From Pelobates cultripes (lineage: Eukaryota > Chordata > Amphibia > Anura > Pelobatidae), in the NCBI GenBank assembly GCA_933207985.1, contig OW240921.1:4308552-4372551 (forward strand): a stretch of 64,000 nucleotides of DNA, in the 5' to 3' direction. Of this stretch, positions 1-12,530 are shown piece after piece; within the stretch, counting starts at the first letter, position 1, and each line of letters begins with the position of its first letter. The translations under genes and the position numbers were made by a program. Under the pieces are notes generated by a model. The model saw only the letters and a program-made list of their open reading frames with translations. It was not told the DNA's origin and searched no databases.

Positions 1-1068
1 GGAAGTAACCCTCCTGCATCTCGTGGTCATTACTCTATCCTAATTCTCCTTGACCTTTCTGCAGCTTTTGACACTGTTGATCATCAACAGCTTCTTCTCA
101 TCCTCCGCAATATCAGTCTACATGGTATTGCTCTCGCCTGGTGCTCCTCCTACCTCTCCCAGTGCTCTTTCAGTGTTTCTTTCTCTGGCTCTGCTTCTTC
201 TCCCCAACTCCTGGGTCCCCTACTGTTCTTCATCTATACTGCCTCCCTTGGTAAACTCATTAGCTCCTTCGGTTTCCAATATCATTTCTATGCGGATGAC
301 ACACAAATCTATCTGTCCTCTCGCTCTGGACTAGTGCCTCAATGCTATTTCTAACTGGATGGCTGCCCACTTCCTTAAACTCAACTTGACCAAAACTGAA
401 ATTCTGGTCTTTCCTCCCTCAAGTGCTGCTACCATCAGCTCCACCACGCAGGCTCGCTGCCTAGGTGTTCTCTTTGACTCCGACCTCTCCTTCATGCCTC
501 ATGTTCAATCTGGCTCCAAATCCTGCCGCTTCCATCTCAAAAACATTGCGTGCATCCGACCCTACTTGACACCAGATGCGACTAAGGTGCTGGCCCATTC
601 CACTGTCCTCTCTCGTCTTGACTACTGTAATCCACTTCTCAGTGGTCTTATGTTTTCCCAACTTGCACCGTTACCATCCATAATGAATGTGGCGGCGAGG
701 CTCATCTTCCGGTCCGCCCACACATCCCACGCCTCACCCTTCTGTCAGTCCCTACATTGTCTTCCTGTAAGATATAGGATTCAATTTAAAATTCTGGTTC
801 TTGCTTTCAAATCTCTACATAATGCTGCTCCCACCTATCTATCCTCCCTAATACACAAGTATATAAGTTCCTCTCTTGCAACTGTCATTAGTCTAATACT
901 ATCCTTACCTTTTGTGTCACTTTACCCCACTCCCTATGACATGTAAGCTCATTGAGCAGGGCCCTCAACTCCTCTGGTCCTGTGTGTCCTACGTGTCTGG
1001 TTACAACTACATGTTTGTTCGTCCACCCACTGTAAAGCACTGTGGCGCTATATAAATAATAATAATGA
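1..1068 (+). mobile_element. L2/CR1-group LINE, 3' part (degenerate)
   Basis: The reading frame from about 40 carries [13 protein letters not shown] and then [10 protein letters not shown] near 281-312, the catalytic YADD of a non-LTR reverse transcriptase. After about 330 the frame shifts, and the 3' domain resumes with WMAAHFLKLN, LGVLFDSDLSF, SRLDYCNPLLSGL and LHCLPVRYRIQFKILVL, the thumb region typical of L2/CR1 LINEs. The element ends in a short tail, GGCGCTATATAAATAATAAT, as L2-like elements do. The 5' part lies outside the window. The frameshift and a stop make it a dead copy. The family call rests on motif memory; a finer family is not claimed. Confidence 0.85.
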
Positions 1069-1163
1069 TGTGTGTGTCTGTATATATATGTCTCTGTCTG
1101 TGTGTGTTTGTATGTATATGTGTTGTATGTATGTGTCAGGTAGTGTGTATGTATACGTGTGTA
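1066..1163. repeat. TG/TA-rich microsatellite
   Basis: Imperfect TGTGTGTC/TGTATATA repeats follow the LINE tail directly and probably grew from it. The open frames here are low-complexity (Cys/Val/Tyr-rich) and not credible genes. Confidence 0.75.
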
Positions 1164-1367
1164 CAGGGGTGTACATACAGGGATCGCAGGGGTTGCAGCT
1201 TGCAACCGGGCCCATCACTCCAGGGCCCCCGGCAGCCCTGTGGACCTCTGCGACCGGGTGCCAGCTACCATGTGTTGAAGCCCCGGCCCTCGCGGTGTAA
1301 CCACCAGGAGGGGGGCCCACGGATCAGTTTTCACACCAGGGCCCCATGAATCGTGTGTACGCCACTG
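1164..1367. mobile_element. hAT-like MITE with CAGxGGyGTACA termini
   Basis: The left end CAGGGGTGTACATACAGG and the reverse complement of the right end, CAGTGGCGTACACACGATTC, form related terminal inverted repeats. The interior is GC-rich (GGGCCC blocks) unlike its surroundings. Part of it recurs inverted at 3561-3636, and related sequence lies at about 39270-40514. I found no clear target duplication. The hAT assignment comes from the CAG...CTG ends and is tentative. Confidence 0.5.
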
Positions 1368-1370
1368 CAT

Positions 1371-1545
1371 TAAACCATTGACTAATGATTTAACCCCTGG
1401 TGGTAAGCATGCGCCCAGATACTCCTTCCTCACACCGTACTGCGGAGATGAGCAGAACCCGAGAGAAAGAGGTGACATGCCAAACATTAACCCATTGACT
1501 AATGGTTTAACCCTAACAGTAAGCATGAGCCCAGACACTCCAGTC
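1371..1545 (+). repeat. Two-copy tandem duplication, ~116 bp
   Basis: A segment starting TAAACCATTGACTAATG at about 1371 recurs from about 1487 with a few changes, including the CAGTAAGCATG/GGTAAGCATG and AGCCCAGA(T/C)ACTCC parts. No gene is visible here. The following stretch to about 1985 is AT-rich single-copy-looking DNA without recognisable content. Confidence 0.6.
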
Positions 1546-1984
1546 CCCATAACAAGCTAAATATCGTTAAGCTGTCATGTGGGTGAAAGTGGTCTTTTAA
1601 ATGTTCTAAATAATCTCTCTTGTGTTTAAGATTGACACACCATGAAATTATTAAGAAATTATTTATTTATTTCTTTAACTATTCCCTTCAGGAATAGAGG
1701 ACAGGATAAATATTGTGAACACAAATTGTTACAAATCATTCCATTAATTATAGAACAATGATGATTAAAGCTTCAGGGTTTGTCAAGCGTCAGTTACATA
1801 AAACACTTGTCAGCTGACAAGTTTAACTAGAATCTGCAAAACAGGTTCATCCAGTCTGGATCAAAGCATGCCATAATCTCTCCAGAAAGCCAAGTCTTTT
1901 ACATTGAATAAATCTGCCTCTGATGAGTCTCTGTGAATGCTAGCCTCAGGGGAAAGGTTGAAGGGCCAGTCTATGCACCATGTA

Positions 1985-2690
1985 TGTACATAGTGGGGAA
2001 TCACGATGCAGCCTAGAACAAAAACTAACCCCATTCAACCCCCCAATAACGACAGACCACTTTGTATGGATGAAACAGGCCACAGCATTTATTATCACAA
2101 ACTAAATGACTGCATAACACATCCATAACTTTATTTATTAAATCTCTTCTTTTTCTGTAACCAAAACGTTAGACATAAATAAGCATAAATTAACATATAT
2201 ACATATATAACTCCACACATAGTGTTATACAGTGACCCAACCGTCCTTGCCAATAAACATACAGTGGTTCCTAATCACCACTTTCTCTCACCTCCCCCCT
2301 CATCATAAAAATCATATCTTTCCAATGCCCGCCATCAGCCGACCTTATCCACGCTCGATGGGCACGACACCTCAGGCAACCTAATGTTAACCGTTTGAAG
2401 CAAGGGAGGTTGAGACCTTAAAAACGTGTTCATCTCATTCCATATTCTTAAACGTAACCCCTCAAACTCAATTGGTAACGACATACTCCCGCCACAACCC
2501 CGCTGTATTACTCCTTAAATCAGCGGGGGACCCCACCACAACCAGCCATGGCATGTTCCACCTCTTCTTGCAGTCCTAGATTAACATAGGCCTAGTCTAA
2601 CCTCCAGCAAGTGCACCCATCCCCTCGAGATAACTAGGCCACATCTGGCCAAACCCTAAGGCGAACTGGAATCCCCCAAGCCCCCCAAGA
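1985..2690 (-). mobile_element. DIRS-like element fragment (3' end), reverse orientation
   Basis: Read on the minus strand, 2160-1985 matches the end of the plus-strand DIRS copy at about 18690-18850. Both contain GCTGTGGCCTG(T/C)T(T/C)CATCCA followed by TCTGT(C/T)GTTATTGGGGG. Further in, GGTCTCAACCTCCC and TTATTGGCAAGGAC occur in the same order in both copies. The fragment therefore looks like the right-hand end of the same or a closely related family. Coding regions are absent. The inner boundary near 2690 is approximate. Confidence 0.6.
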
Positions 2691-3039
2691 CAAACCTAGA
2701 AACCCATCTCCGAATTTCGTTGGCAGTGCACCAGGGCACTCACATTGCTGGGCGCACTGCCAACAGGAACGGACGATAGCCTCAGCCCGGCCCCTGAGAA
2801 CCTCTGGGAAGAAACAGAATGCGTAACATGTCCAGATTTAAGAGCACCCAAATCCCAAACAGCCACTGAACCCAGGTCATTCCACCCAGACAGATGGCAA
2901 AACCCCATCTGGGAGGCGGGACAGGAGCCACACACCCCTCATGTATCTGGCGCCAGACCACCGAACCTCCACTCCCAAAGGTGTAAGATCCAACCACTCG
3001 CCACCCGCCTCCTGCCCCAAATTACATATGAGCATCCCA
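2691..3039. other. No gene seen; C-rich stretch
   Basis: This piece between the DIRS fragment and the minisatellite is C-rich and open on both strands, but the frames show no recognisable domain, splice pattern or start context. Confidence 0.4.
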
Positions 3040-3970
3040 CCCAGCTCCCCACTCCTCCTATAACCCACACTACCTGAGCAGCACGCTCACTGCAGCTCCC
3101 CACACCTCCTCTAACCCACACTACCTGAGCAGCAGACTCACTGCAGCTCCCCACACCTCCTCTAACCCACACTACCTGAGCGGCACGCTCACTGCAGCTC
3201 CCCACACCTCATATAACCCTCACTACCTGAGCAGCACACTCACTGCAGCATCCCACACCTCCTATAACCCACACTACCTGAGCAGCACACTCACTGCTGC
3301 TCCACACACCTCCTATAACCCACACTACCTGAGCAGCACGCTCACTGCAGCTCCCCACACCTCCTATAACTCACACTACCTGAGCAGCACACTCACTGCA
3401 GCTCCCCACACCACGTATAGCACACACTACCTGAGCAACACGCTCACTGCATCTCCCCACACCTCCCCACACCTCCTATAACACACACTACCTGAGCAGC
3501 ACGCTCACTGCAGCTCCCCACACCTCCTATAACTCACACTACCTGAGCAACACGCTCACTGCCGGGGGCCCTGGAGTGATGGGCCCGGTTGCAGCTGCAA
3601 CCCCTGCGATCCCTGTATGTACACCCGTGTACACACCTCCCCACACCTCCTATAACCCACACTACCTGAGCAGCACACTCATTGCAGCTGCCCACACCTC
3701 CCCACACCTCCTATAACCCACACTACCTTAGCAGCACACTCACTGCAGCTCCCCACACCTCCTATAACTGACACTACCTGAGCAGCACATTAACTGCAGC
3801 TCCCCACACCTCCTATAACCCACACTACCTGAGCAGCACCCTCACTGCAGCTCCTCACACCTCCTATAATCCACACTATCTGAGCACTAAGCTCACTGCA
3901 ACTTCCCACACCTCCTATAACCCGCACTACCTGAGCTGCATGCTGACTGCAGCTCCTCACACCTCTTTAT
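3040..3970. repeat. 51-bp minisatellite, array 1
   Basis: About 17 imperfect copies of a 51-bp unit. Each unit contains CACACTACCTGAGCAGCAC, then GCTCACTGCAGCTCCCCAC and ACCTCCTATAAC. Because 51 is divisible by three, frames stay open across copies on both strands, which explains the repetitive frames here. The same unit forms a second array at about 48175-50333. The array is interrupted at 3561-3636 by an inverted piece of a mobile element. Confidence 0.9.
3561..3636 (-). mobile_element. Inverted fragment of the 1164-1367 MITE inside the minisatellite
   Basis: The block beginning GGGGGCCCTGGAGTGATGGG is the reverse complement of 1155-1229 with very few differences. It sits between two minisatellite units, so it was inserted or copied in after the array formed. 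Confidence 0.75.
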
Positions 3971-6240
3971 AAAACTTTTACTATAATTATCATAGTGAGT
4001 TTAAGGATAAGGAGTTGTGTTTAACCAGAAGCTTGCCGGTGTTATTAAAAACACTCTCACTGCAAATAACCAGATTTGTGAAAATTCATTTTAATTTTCT
4101 CAAATTTAAAACATGACATATGAACTTTGCCGTGACTTTCTCTGGATAAACACATTCTTTCGATCTGTGCGTGTTATTATAGTACAAGCTGGATTTTTAA
4201 ACACACTTTAAAGAATATTTCAAGAATTGAAATGCCTCAAGATAAAATAAACCCTGTTATTCTTGTTTTGGCAAATGTGGTTCTGTAATAGAAATGTATT
4301 TCTTTCCCACCAGAGTAAGCTATTTCCTTTTAAACTCAGAGGACATATTACAGGTGGACCCTCGCGAGATGAGCTGAGTGCTGAAGCTGTCCTCATTCGT
4401 GGTAGGGGCCTCATATTTCATGGGCAGAATACCACACACGGGACTGGGGTTAATTTAGATACTAAAGAGAGATCTGTTCTGTAACATAAGTCGTACATTA
4501 GCTACAAAAACCCATATAAAACTATATGTGCGACATATGCAACTCCCATCATTTAGGAATCTGAGCAAACAACACAGATTATAATGAGATTAACACGTCC
4601 TAACTGCATGGACTTGGTATACTTAATCTATCCACTTAAATGTATTAAATCGATGTTACCATGTGCGCGTTATTGAATAGGCTGACTAGGCCAGATAGTC
4701 ATTATATAATGTTGTTACATGTAGCAGCTGTCAAAGCCTCCAATACCGCCACATTCCCTCGGAATTCTCTACACATTCACATTGTTGCCAGGCAGCCAGC
4801 AGATCACATGACAAGTGAGCAATAAAAAACAATATTTATACATTTCAGATTGAAAAAACACATAATGTGTAAATATATAAATATATCTGGTTTTTAATTC
4901 TCCACTTTTTTCCCCCTATTGGTTGATCTGAGAACCAACTGGTTGGGCAATGTTCCAGTCAGTGTACTGCAAAATATATACATAATATGATATTGTCATG
5001 TTCATATTATCTTGTTAGAATTCTAAGCACACTGATTGGTTAATTTGATTAATTTTCCCTTCTTCATCCAGGGTTGCTGTACCTCATGCAGAGGGATATT
5101 TAAAGATTTCGGATCAGGACGGGTTCATGGGTGGGATCAGTCTGATATGCAAATGATACACATTCTCTTGGTAATGCCACAAGTGACCAAAAACATTTCA
5201 AGGTTGAACTTGATGTATTTTTGTCTTTTTTTCAACCTACGTATCACATAACTAAATTCGGTCAAGTCGAACTGCCAGATGGCCAGAATTCGACTGTCCA
5301 GAAATTATTTTTATTTTAGTAAAAAGTGATTTGGCCAAACCAAATTTTTCTGAAGTGCACGTCTACTTGTTTGTTTTTGACATTTGTGGAATTGCAATCC
5401 ATTCCGCCTTAAGTTATCTCCTGACACATATAGTTATTCTTCATGACGTCACAAAGTACATGTTTGTCATTTTACTGAAACATTCTACAATCACTTTGCC
5501 GTATCTTGTCGTGAATGATATATTTAATGCATAAAGGGTCTCTTCAGGCTGGAGGCATCCCTCATGTTTATCCATCTATTGTACCGTATGCATAAAACAA
5601 ACAAGATATTTACCTGACGATGATCCAATTTCAAAATCCCAAACCACAGTGATATGTTAAAGCAGGTACTGTCTTTTTTGAAAATGACAACTTAATAGTA
5701 GAAAATGTCCAGCAGCTTAGCAGTTATTCCAACAGAGAGGACCTGGCAGCATACCAACACGGGCAGTGGTTTTGTCAGAGCTCATCGAAGACACTACAAG
5801 CGTTAGAAATATTGTCAGGTCCTCTCAGTTAGAAGTTTGGAATAAGTAACTCTCTCAGAACAAGCTGTGTCGCTGGTGTTTATTTTCACTTGCGTTATTT
5901 TTACGTAATCGTCTTCACAAAACTTTCAAGGACATTGTCATCTTAAAAAAAAAAAAAAAAAATTTCATATAATAATCATTTTATCAAGCATTTAAAGGAT
6001 CTAGATTGTCTTGTATGTGTAAAGAAATGTGAAAACTGACAGTTTGTCTCTATGGTATAACCTGTTTCTGTGCAGGGAGTGAAGCAGAGAAGACCATAGA
6101 GACTGCCTGTGGTTTTCAAACACTGTCTGACCCAAGGTGCATGTATACGGCTGAAGGATCCGGTCATATACTAAAGATAGGGAGGTGAGGAGTTTTTCTA
6201 AGTTTTTTTTTAACTTTTACTTTGTTTAAAAAAAATAAAA
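3971..6240. other. AT-rich stretch without recognised genes
   Basis: No coding exon, RNA gene or clear element was recognised. There is a run of about 18 A near 5945. The open frames are short and lack family motifs. Confidence 0.5.
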
Positions 6241-7600
6241 TAAAAAAAAATATACATATATATGTCTTGAAAAAAGTCCCTAGTGGACTGAAACGTCGAC
6301 ACTATGTGTATCGGTTACCCCGAATAGCAGAGGGGGTTCAACCGCTGGAGGGTGTCCTTTTCCCGATCATTGGGAGGATTCCCAGCTTCGAGTCATGCTC
6401 TAAGTGAAGAAGCTCTTACAAGAGCTAGTGTGAATAGCTGTATAGCGGTTACCCCCAATAAGAGACAAGACTCTAGATTGAGGGTGAAGTAGAACTGATG
6501 TTTAGTGGCAGGTACTCTGCTTTTATGCAGTGCTCCCCTTCAAGGGAGACGCCCACAGGCAATTATACATTGACCAATCATACAATGGTTACATCCCACA
6601 GATTCCCTCCCCTCTGCTTGGGAGATAATTGAGTTTCTTACTGTATCTACTCAATTATCTCCCAGCTAAAACTTGTACTTTTTAGGCATTTTATAACTTT
6701 ATGATTTTTCAACACACAGGAATAAAACTTATATTTTTGTGAACAACACAACTTGGGGACAAACATATTCGAAATTCATACAAATCTGTTCAGAGGTTCC
6801 AGAGATATAAAAAAGTCTCTTTGGACCAGCCGCACGCCTGTTTGTATGCCAAAACAGTTCCACAGATTCAGGCTGTGCGGTCGGTCTATTTCTGCCTTGA
6901 AAAACAACAAAGTCCCATCCGCAGGCGGCGTTCGAATATTCGAACACACTTCGTCATCTGTCGAAGTGTCGAAGTCAAACGGGGTAAACTTCCTCGGTGG
7001 TCGTTAGGTGAGTGGCAGTCTCTTTTTACAGGGAAAGATGACAAAGTCCCATCCGAAGGCGGCGTTCGAATCGTCGATGCACTTCGGGATTAACTTCCTC
7101 GATGGTTGTTAGGTGAATGGTAGTCGATTTCACATGAAAAGATGACAAAGTCCCATCCGAAGGCGGCGTTCGAATCGTCGATGCACAAACGGGATTAACT
7201 TCCTCGATGGTTGTTAGGTGAATGGTAGTCGATTTCACATGAATGTTCGAATCTTCGAATGGGACTTAGTCTCCAGCCGCAGTGTCGAAGGGTAGGGGAC
7301 GACGCAGGTCAGCGATGTTCGTGCAAATGTGTGACCGATATCGGTTCCAGGGAAATGACCGCGTTCGGCTGTATTAAAATGGCTGCCGCCATGTGCTCGA
7401 CTGTCTAATGGCGGCCACTTCGACTACTTCGGCTGTATCCGAAGTGCCAAATCCAATGTACCTATTCTCTGCACACATAGTTAAAGGGCCAGAAACAGGT
7501 TTTGTCTTTAGGTGTAGGGCAATGTGGATGATGGCAGGAAGGTAAAAAGGTAGAGGTTCCCAGGGTAGGACGCTGGTACATATATATTATAGATCCAACG
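6241..7600. mobile_element. Unclassified repeat block, possibly LTR, with tandem units
   Basis: The block opens with a small hairpin (AGTCC, loop CTAGT, GGACT) followed by GAAACGTCG at about 6276-6301, a motif seen twice more in this window. Between 6905 and 7247 lie three tandem units built on GACAAAGTCCCATCCGAAGG. The last two are 104 bp each (7037 and 7141) and nearly identical; the first is diverged. Many TTCGAA palindromes occur. The layout resembles an LTR with internal repeats, but no paired copy or coding region is present, so the class is unresolved. Confidence 0.4.
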
Positions 7601-8519
7601 CAAAATAGCGGGATCTGTTACACTATGTAATCAACTTTTGAAGCTTGAATAAATGGCACATTCTTTGGCAACAGTATCGAGTCCTGTGAGTGCACTTCCA
7701 ACAAGGTATTATATATATTACCTTTTAAAAGTTGGTAAAAGGATTATTATATTAAAAAGAGTTTTGAGTGGGTGGGTCTGCCATTTATTTATGGACGACT
7801 GATATTCAAGAGATCGTTAATCGATGACCTTGACCAGGGAATGATCCAGTTCCACTTAAACATGTTAAATGCAGAGAACATCAACCTTTAGTTTGAAATA
7901 TGCTGCTTCAAGGAATTGTAGAAGAGAAATTACCTATGATGCTCGGGTAGCCTTAAAGGGTTACTCTAGCTTTGGTCTCAACTTAATATTGTTGGATAAG
8001 TTTTTCAAATGATTTCATATTTATGATACATTTTTTAAATATTTTTTTCAAAATATTTCAAAATATTAAAATGTGAAAAAATAAATCATATATTAAAAAA
8101 TATATCAATGTATTAAAAAAACTATAAAGTAATATGAAAAGAAGCATTGATAAACCGCGTGTATATGCACAGTGAGGGCAGAGAATGCACCAATCAGAGG
8201 AGGGGAACGAACGGGTGTTGGATGACAGGAGCGTGTAAAAGGGGGGCAGACAAAGCAATGCACATGCTCATGGAATTACATGTTGTGGGGACGGGGAGGG
8301 CTTTGAGGGATTGCATTAGGTAGGGAGGCAGAAAATGTTTTAACTCAGGCATTTTGACGAGCTGTGTGCACGCTATATTCGAGTCCTATAAGTTTCTACA
8401 TGCAGGCTTGCTCACAACGTTTGCCTTCAAGTGAAGAAGTCGATTGCATGTGTTGCCAACGTGCAATGCGTGCTGACGATAGATGTCATTTTTGCACAAA
8501 TCTCACATTAGGCGTCTGG
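7601..8519. other. AT-rich stretch, no gene recognised
   Basis: No domain or splice pattern is visible. AT-rich low-complexity sequence lies at about 8030-8130. A TTAAAGGGTTACTCTAG string at about 7954 resembles the end of a TTAA-flanked MITE. Confidence 0.4.
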
Positions 8520-9142
8520 AAACGAGTTCCAGGCTGCTGGGACTGCAGCTAGTCCCTGGCACAAACGTGCAGAATTTTCTGTACAGGCAGCGGGTCAAGC
8601 AGAAACACTGCACATATAGATTGCTTCTAAAACCTGTAGTGATCATGGAGGTTAGAGTAACCCGTTAAGGCTGACTCAGAATTTACAAAACACATTCCTT
8701 GTCCTTTTAAATGCTGCAATTTAACTGTGGGCAGCCATAAAACCATGTTCATACATTATTAAGGTACATTTTTTTGTCTGACTGAGTCATTGCACAACTT
8801 AGAGTGCACAGGGATCCCAGAAAGCTTGTCGATAAAGATTTATGATGTCCTTTGAATTTCAAGAGAGGAATCTTAGGCCATTATGGGTCACGGTACACAA
8901 GGAGCCTGGAGAATATGGTAACCAGTTTGCAATCACAAGATCTTTACAGTTACATTAATAATATATCAAAACAGTTTAATGATTGCCCACAGTAAAATTG
9001 TAGCATTTAAAAGGACAAGGAATGTGTTTTGTAAATTCTGGAGCAGCCTTAAAAGGTTACTGTAATCTCCATGCCTATACAGAAAAATCCACACTTTTGT
9101 GCCAGGGACTAGCTGCAGCCCCCAGTGGCCAGGAACTCAGAA
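8520..9142. mobile_element. Foldback element with long inverted arms
   Basis: Sequence 8680-8737 is the reverse complement of 8985-9042 (CAGAATTTACAAAACACATT against its partner). The pairing continues outward: 8640-8680 pairs with 9043-9075, and 8530-8600 pairs with 9076-9140, where GTGCCAGGGACTAGCTGCAG is shared. The left arm carries an extra segment of about 55 bp. A spacer of about 250 bp separates the arms. This is the layout of a foldback MITE; its superfamily is not evident. Confidence 0.75.
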
Positions 9143-9639
9143 CAGATTTCTATTATCCCACCCTGGCTTGTTTTGACTAATTTATTGTATGCTGCCCTGA
9201 CTTGTGGCTAGTTTTACAGTTTATTCTATTCTTTAGATTTTTATTGGCTTATTGTATCGTGTTATTCTATGTTTATTCATTACTTTACTCATTATGCCAG
9301 GGGCACTAAATTAAGCTAAGCCCCTCTATGAAACAGGACATATTTACACACATTAAACATATTACAAACAAAGCCGGCTCACAGCTCCAGGGTCTCTGTT
9401 GGGGCTCATGCCTCTCCAGTGGCTGCCTCCACTTAGGCAGCCCCTGTGGAGCCAGACTGAGCCCATCATCAGCCTCTTGTCCCCATCTGGTGGTAAGTGG
9501 TAATCCAATATATTATTAGTGGCACTAATCTCTAATATACCTCACATTAAATGGATACTATAGTCACCAGAAGCACTACAGCATAATGTAGTAATTCTGG
9601 TGTCTATAGCCTGTGCCTGTAGGCCTTTTAATGTAAACA

Positions 9640-9812
9640 CACTGTCTTTTCAGATAAAAGACATTTGTGAAAACTGGCGTTGGCCCATATGGCAGAGCAT
9701 ATGGGCAGGGCATTGTGATGTCACATGGTGGGCAGGACATATGGGTGGGGGGGGCGGCAACTTTTTTTTTTTTGCCTAGGGCGGCAAAAATCCTTGCACC
9801 GGCCCTGCATGG
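9640..9812. mobile_element. Probable end of a hAT-like repeat
   Basis: The block ends GCAAAAATCCTTGCACCGGC-CCTG, whose reverse complement starts CAGGGCCGGTGCAAGG, a CAGGG-type terminus like those of hAT elements. It follows a G-run and T-run, and is preceded at 9551 by a TACTATAGTCACCAG string similar to the TTAA-flanked MITEs of this genome. The other end is not identified. Confidence 0.35.
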
Positions 9813-11149
9813 ATGTCATTACAATTATGCCCCCCCCCCTGGAAAAATTCCTGCGGACGTCCATGATCTTGACCTAAGTCAGGAAAATTTCTGTGACGTG
9901 TACACCCTTTAGTTATGGCCTTGTATTTTTGCCAAGTTAAAGGAGGTCCTAAAATGAATAAAGTAAAATAAGTTACTTTTTCATATATGAACTACGATGA
10001 CCCTAAAATGAAGACACCTAAGGTATAAATAGGTGTACTTTTAAATGTTAAGACACAGACAGAGAAGAGATTTGGAGACAGACGCTCCATCTTAAAATGA
10101 CAGAGAGGCTAACATGATGACATGTTCAGGAGGGTATGTCAATCTATTATTGATAGTTGCAAGCATTTAGTTTAATCCTATAAGCTCTGCTATAAATTAT
10201 TGATGTACCTGACAGTGGATCTTCAGGCTGAAGATGAGCCGTACAGGCCAAGTTTGTAAAGCCTGGGCAAATTGATCCATGCAGTGATCATTTTCCTCCA
10301 GCCTCCTCGCAAACCAACATGTGTTGACATAATTCTGCAGGGTCAATGTTCCTTTCGTAATGTCACAATTACTATATGACCCAACATGCAGAACTATGTA
10401 ACATATATCGAAAAAACAAAGAACAAGAACCTCATCTACCGGGCCTTAGAATGGTCAGACTTAACGCAGATAAAAATGGTCAAAATACTAGCCGAGGTTA
10501 GGGACACAGAAAGAGACACAAAGAGGAATCAAGACAAAGTTCAAGGATACCAGATTAAGGGAAATTCAAAATACAAACCAAAGTCAAATACCAAAAAGAA
10601 CTAGAACAAGAACGCACTCTCAGACAACCAACTAGTGGAAACCCCAACAGGGCACGGACAAAATGCTATTTTGGGTTTAACCTTGTTAAGGTTGTAATTG
10701 GTTGTACCTGGCCTATGTCGTGATGTCACACGCATGTTGGCGCCATCTTTGTTGTGGGCCCAGGTAAGTTTCCTATTTATACTGGAACCATGGTGGCCAG
10801 CGTTTCTAAGAACACCTCACTTGCTGGGGACCAGAGCGAGAGGGGATCAGGCTGCGATTTGCCAGAACCCGGGTAAGTATAAAACATTTCTGTCAGAGTG
10901 GCTGCTTTGTTTATGTGCAGCCACGCCGATGAAAGAGCTGGGAGCCATGTCAGGGAGGACATTTCTCTCATGTTTAAAAGAAGATATCCATTAAATATGA
11001 ATCATGCTAAAAATCTGTGTATTCTCTAAGTAAGTGAGAGGTTATTGAAGGGTATTGTTTTGCATTAAATGTTATTGTATCATATTGTATTGAAGGTTAT
11101 TCATGAGAGTGAGATAGATATTTATGGAATCAGATAGCAAATGTGCAAT
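9813..11149. other. No gene recognised
   Basis: The stretch includes a purine-rich, Lys/Glu-coding segment at 10386-10604, but nothing matches a known family and no splice context is convincing. Confidence 0.4.
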
Positions 11150-12530
11150 ATATACATAGTTACATAGTTACATAGCTGAAAAGAGACTTGCTTCCATCAA
11201 GTTCAGCCTTCCTCACAAATGTTGTTGCTGTTGATCCAAAAGAAGGCAAAACACCTGGTCTGAAGCGATTCCAATTTTGCCACAAACTAGGAAAAAATTC
11301 CTTCTTGACCCCAAAATAGCAGTCAGATGTCTCTATTAAGCAGCTATTACCCCACTAATTAGAAATTATATCCCTGTATGTTATGTTTTTGTAAGTATTT
11401 ATCCAATTTAAGTTTAAACATCTGTATGGACTCTGACAAAACCACCTCTTCAGGTAGAGAATTCCATATCCTTATTGTTCTTACTGTAAAAAAACATTTT
11501 CTTTGCCTTAGATGAAATCTCCTTTCTTCCAGCCTAAATGTGTGACCTCGTGTCCTATGTATAACCCTGTTTATGAATAGATTTCCAGATAAAGGTTTGT
11601 ACTGGCCCCGAATATATTTGTATAAAGTTATCATATCCCTTCTCAGGCGCCGTTTTTCCAAACTAAACAGATTTAATTTTTTTAACCTTTCTTCATAACT
11701 AAAATGCTCCATTCCTTTTATCAATTTTGCAGCTCGTCTCTGGACCCTCTCCAGTGCCATGATATCCTTCTTTAGAACAGGCGCCCAAAATTCCACAGCA
11801 TATTCAAGGTGTGGTCTTACCAGCGATTTAGAAAGAGGCAAAATTATATTTTCATCCCGAGAATTTATGCCCCTATTTATACATGACAAAATCTTACTGG
11901 CCTTAGCAACTGCAGATTGACATTGCATATTGCTGCCTAATTTGTTGTCTATAACAATTCCCAAATCCTTNNNNNNNNNNNNNNNNNNNNNNNNNNNNNN
12001 NNNNNNNNNNNNNNNNNNNNNNNNNNNNNNNNNNNNNNNNNNNNNNNNNNNNNNNNNNNNNNNNNNNNNNTTTAATCTCTTGTTTTACTTTTCTACTAAG
12101 CCACATTGGATTTAATTTGTTTCTTTCATATTTATTACCCAATGGTACATACTGAGAAATGTACCTTTCTAATATTTGTTTGAATAGTTAGTTTCCATTT
12201 TTCCTCAGTGTTTTTATCACTAAGGAGTTTATGCCAGTCGATATGTTGTAGAGCTGCCCTAATCTTATTGAAATTGGCTTTTTAAAAATTATATGTTTTA
12301 GTATACCCCACTTGCTTTTTTGAGTTTATTTCAAAATTTACCATATTGTGATCACTATTTCCCAAATGCCCCCCTACTTGAATGTTGGTTAAAAGATCAA
12401 CATTGTTTGTTATGACAAGATCCAGACAAGCATCCTCTCTAGTTGGTGCTTATACCAGTTGTGACATAAAGGTGTCATTTAACACATTCAAAAACCTGAT
12501 GCCCCTTGCTGAAGTAGGCATATGAAAAAT
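11150..12530 (-). mobile_element. CR1-like LINE, interrupted by the assembly gap
   Basis: On the minus strand, 11359-11970 encodes the C-terminal part of a CR1-type reverse transcriptase: [54 protein letters not shown] and IRIWNSLPEEV. The 3' tail on the minus strand is a run of ACTATGTA units at 11155-11180. Beyond the gap, 12070-12460 reads in the same direction as the end of the endonuclease domain (DLVITNNVDLLTN and GNSDHNMVNFEI) and the linker (PMWLSRKVKQEIK). The RT core with its catalytic Asp residues is missing exactly at the gap. The endonuclease part carries at least one stop. Confidence 0.85.
11971..12070. other. Assembly gap (100 N)
   Basis: Exactly 100 unknown bases, a conventional placeholder length. 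The coding content on either side (endonuclease end, then RT thumb of one LINE) suggests the hidden sequence could be about 1 kb. Confidence 0.95.

Noticed and set aside
3040..3970. Regularly repeated units that might recall a CRISPR array.
   Set aside because: Units are contiguous with no unique spacers, and the genome is eukaryotic.
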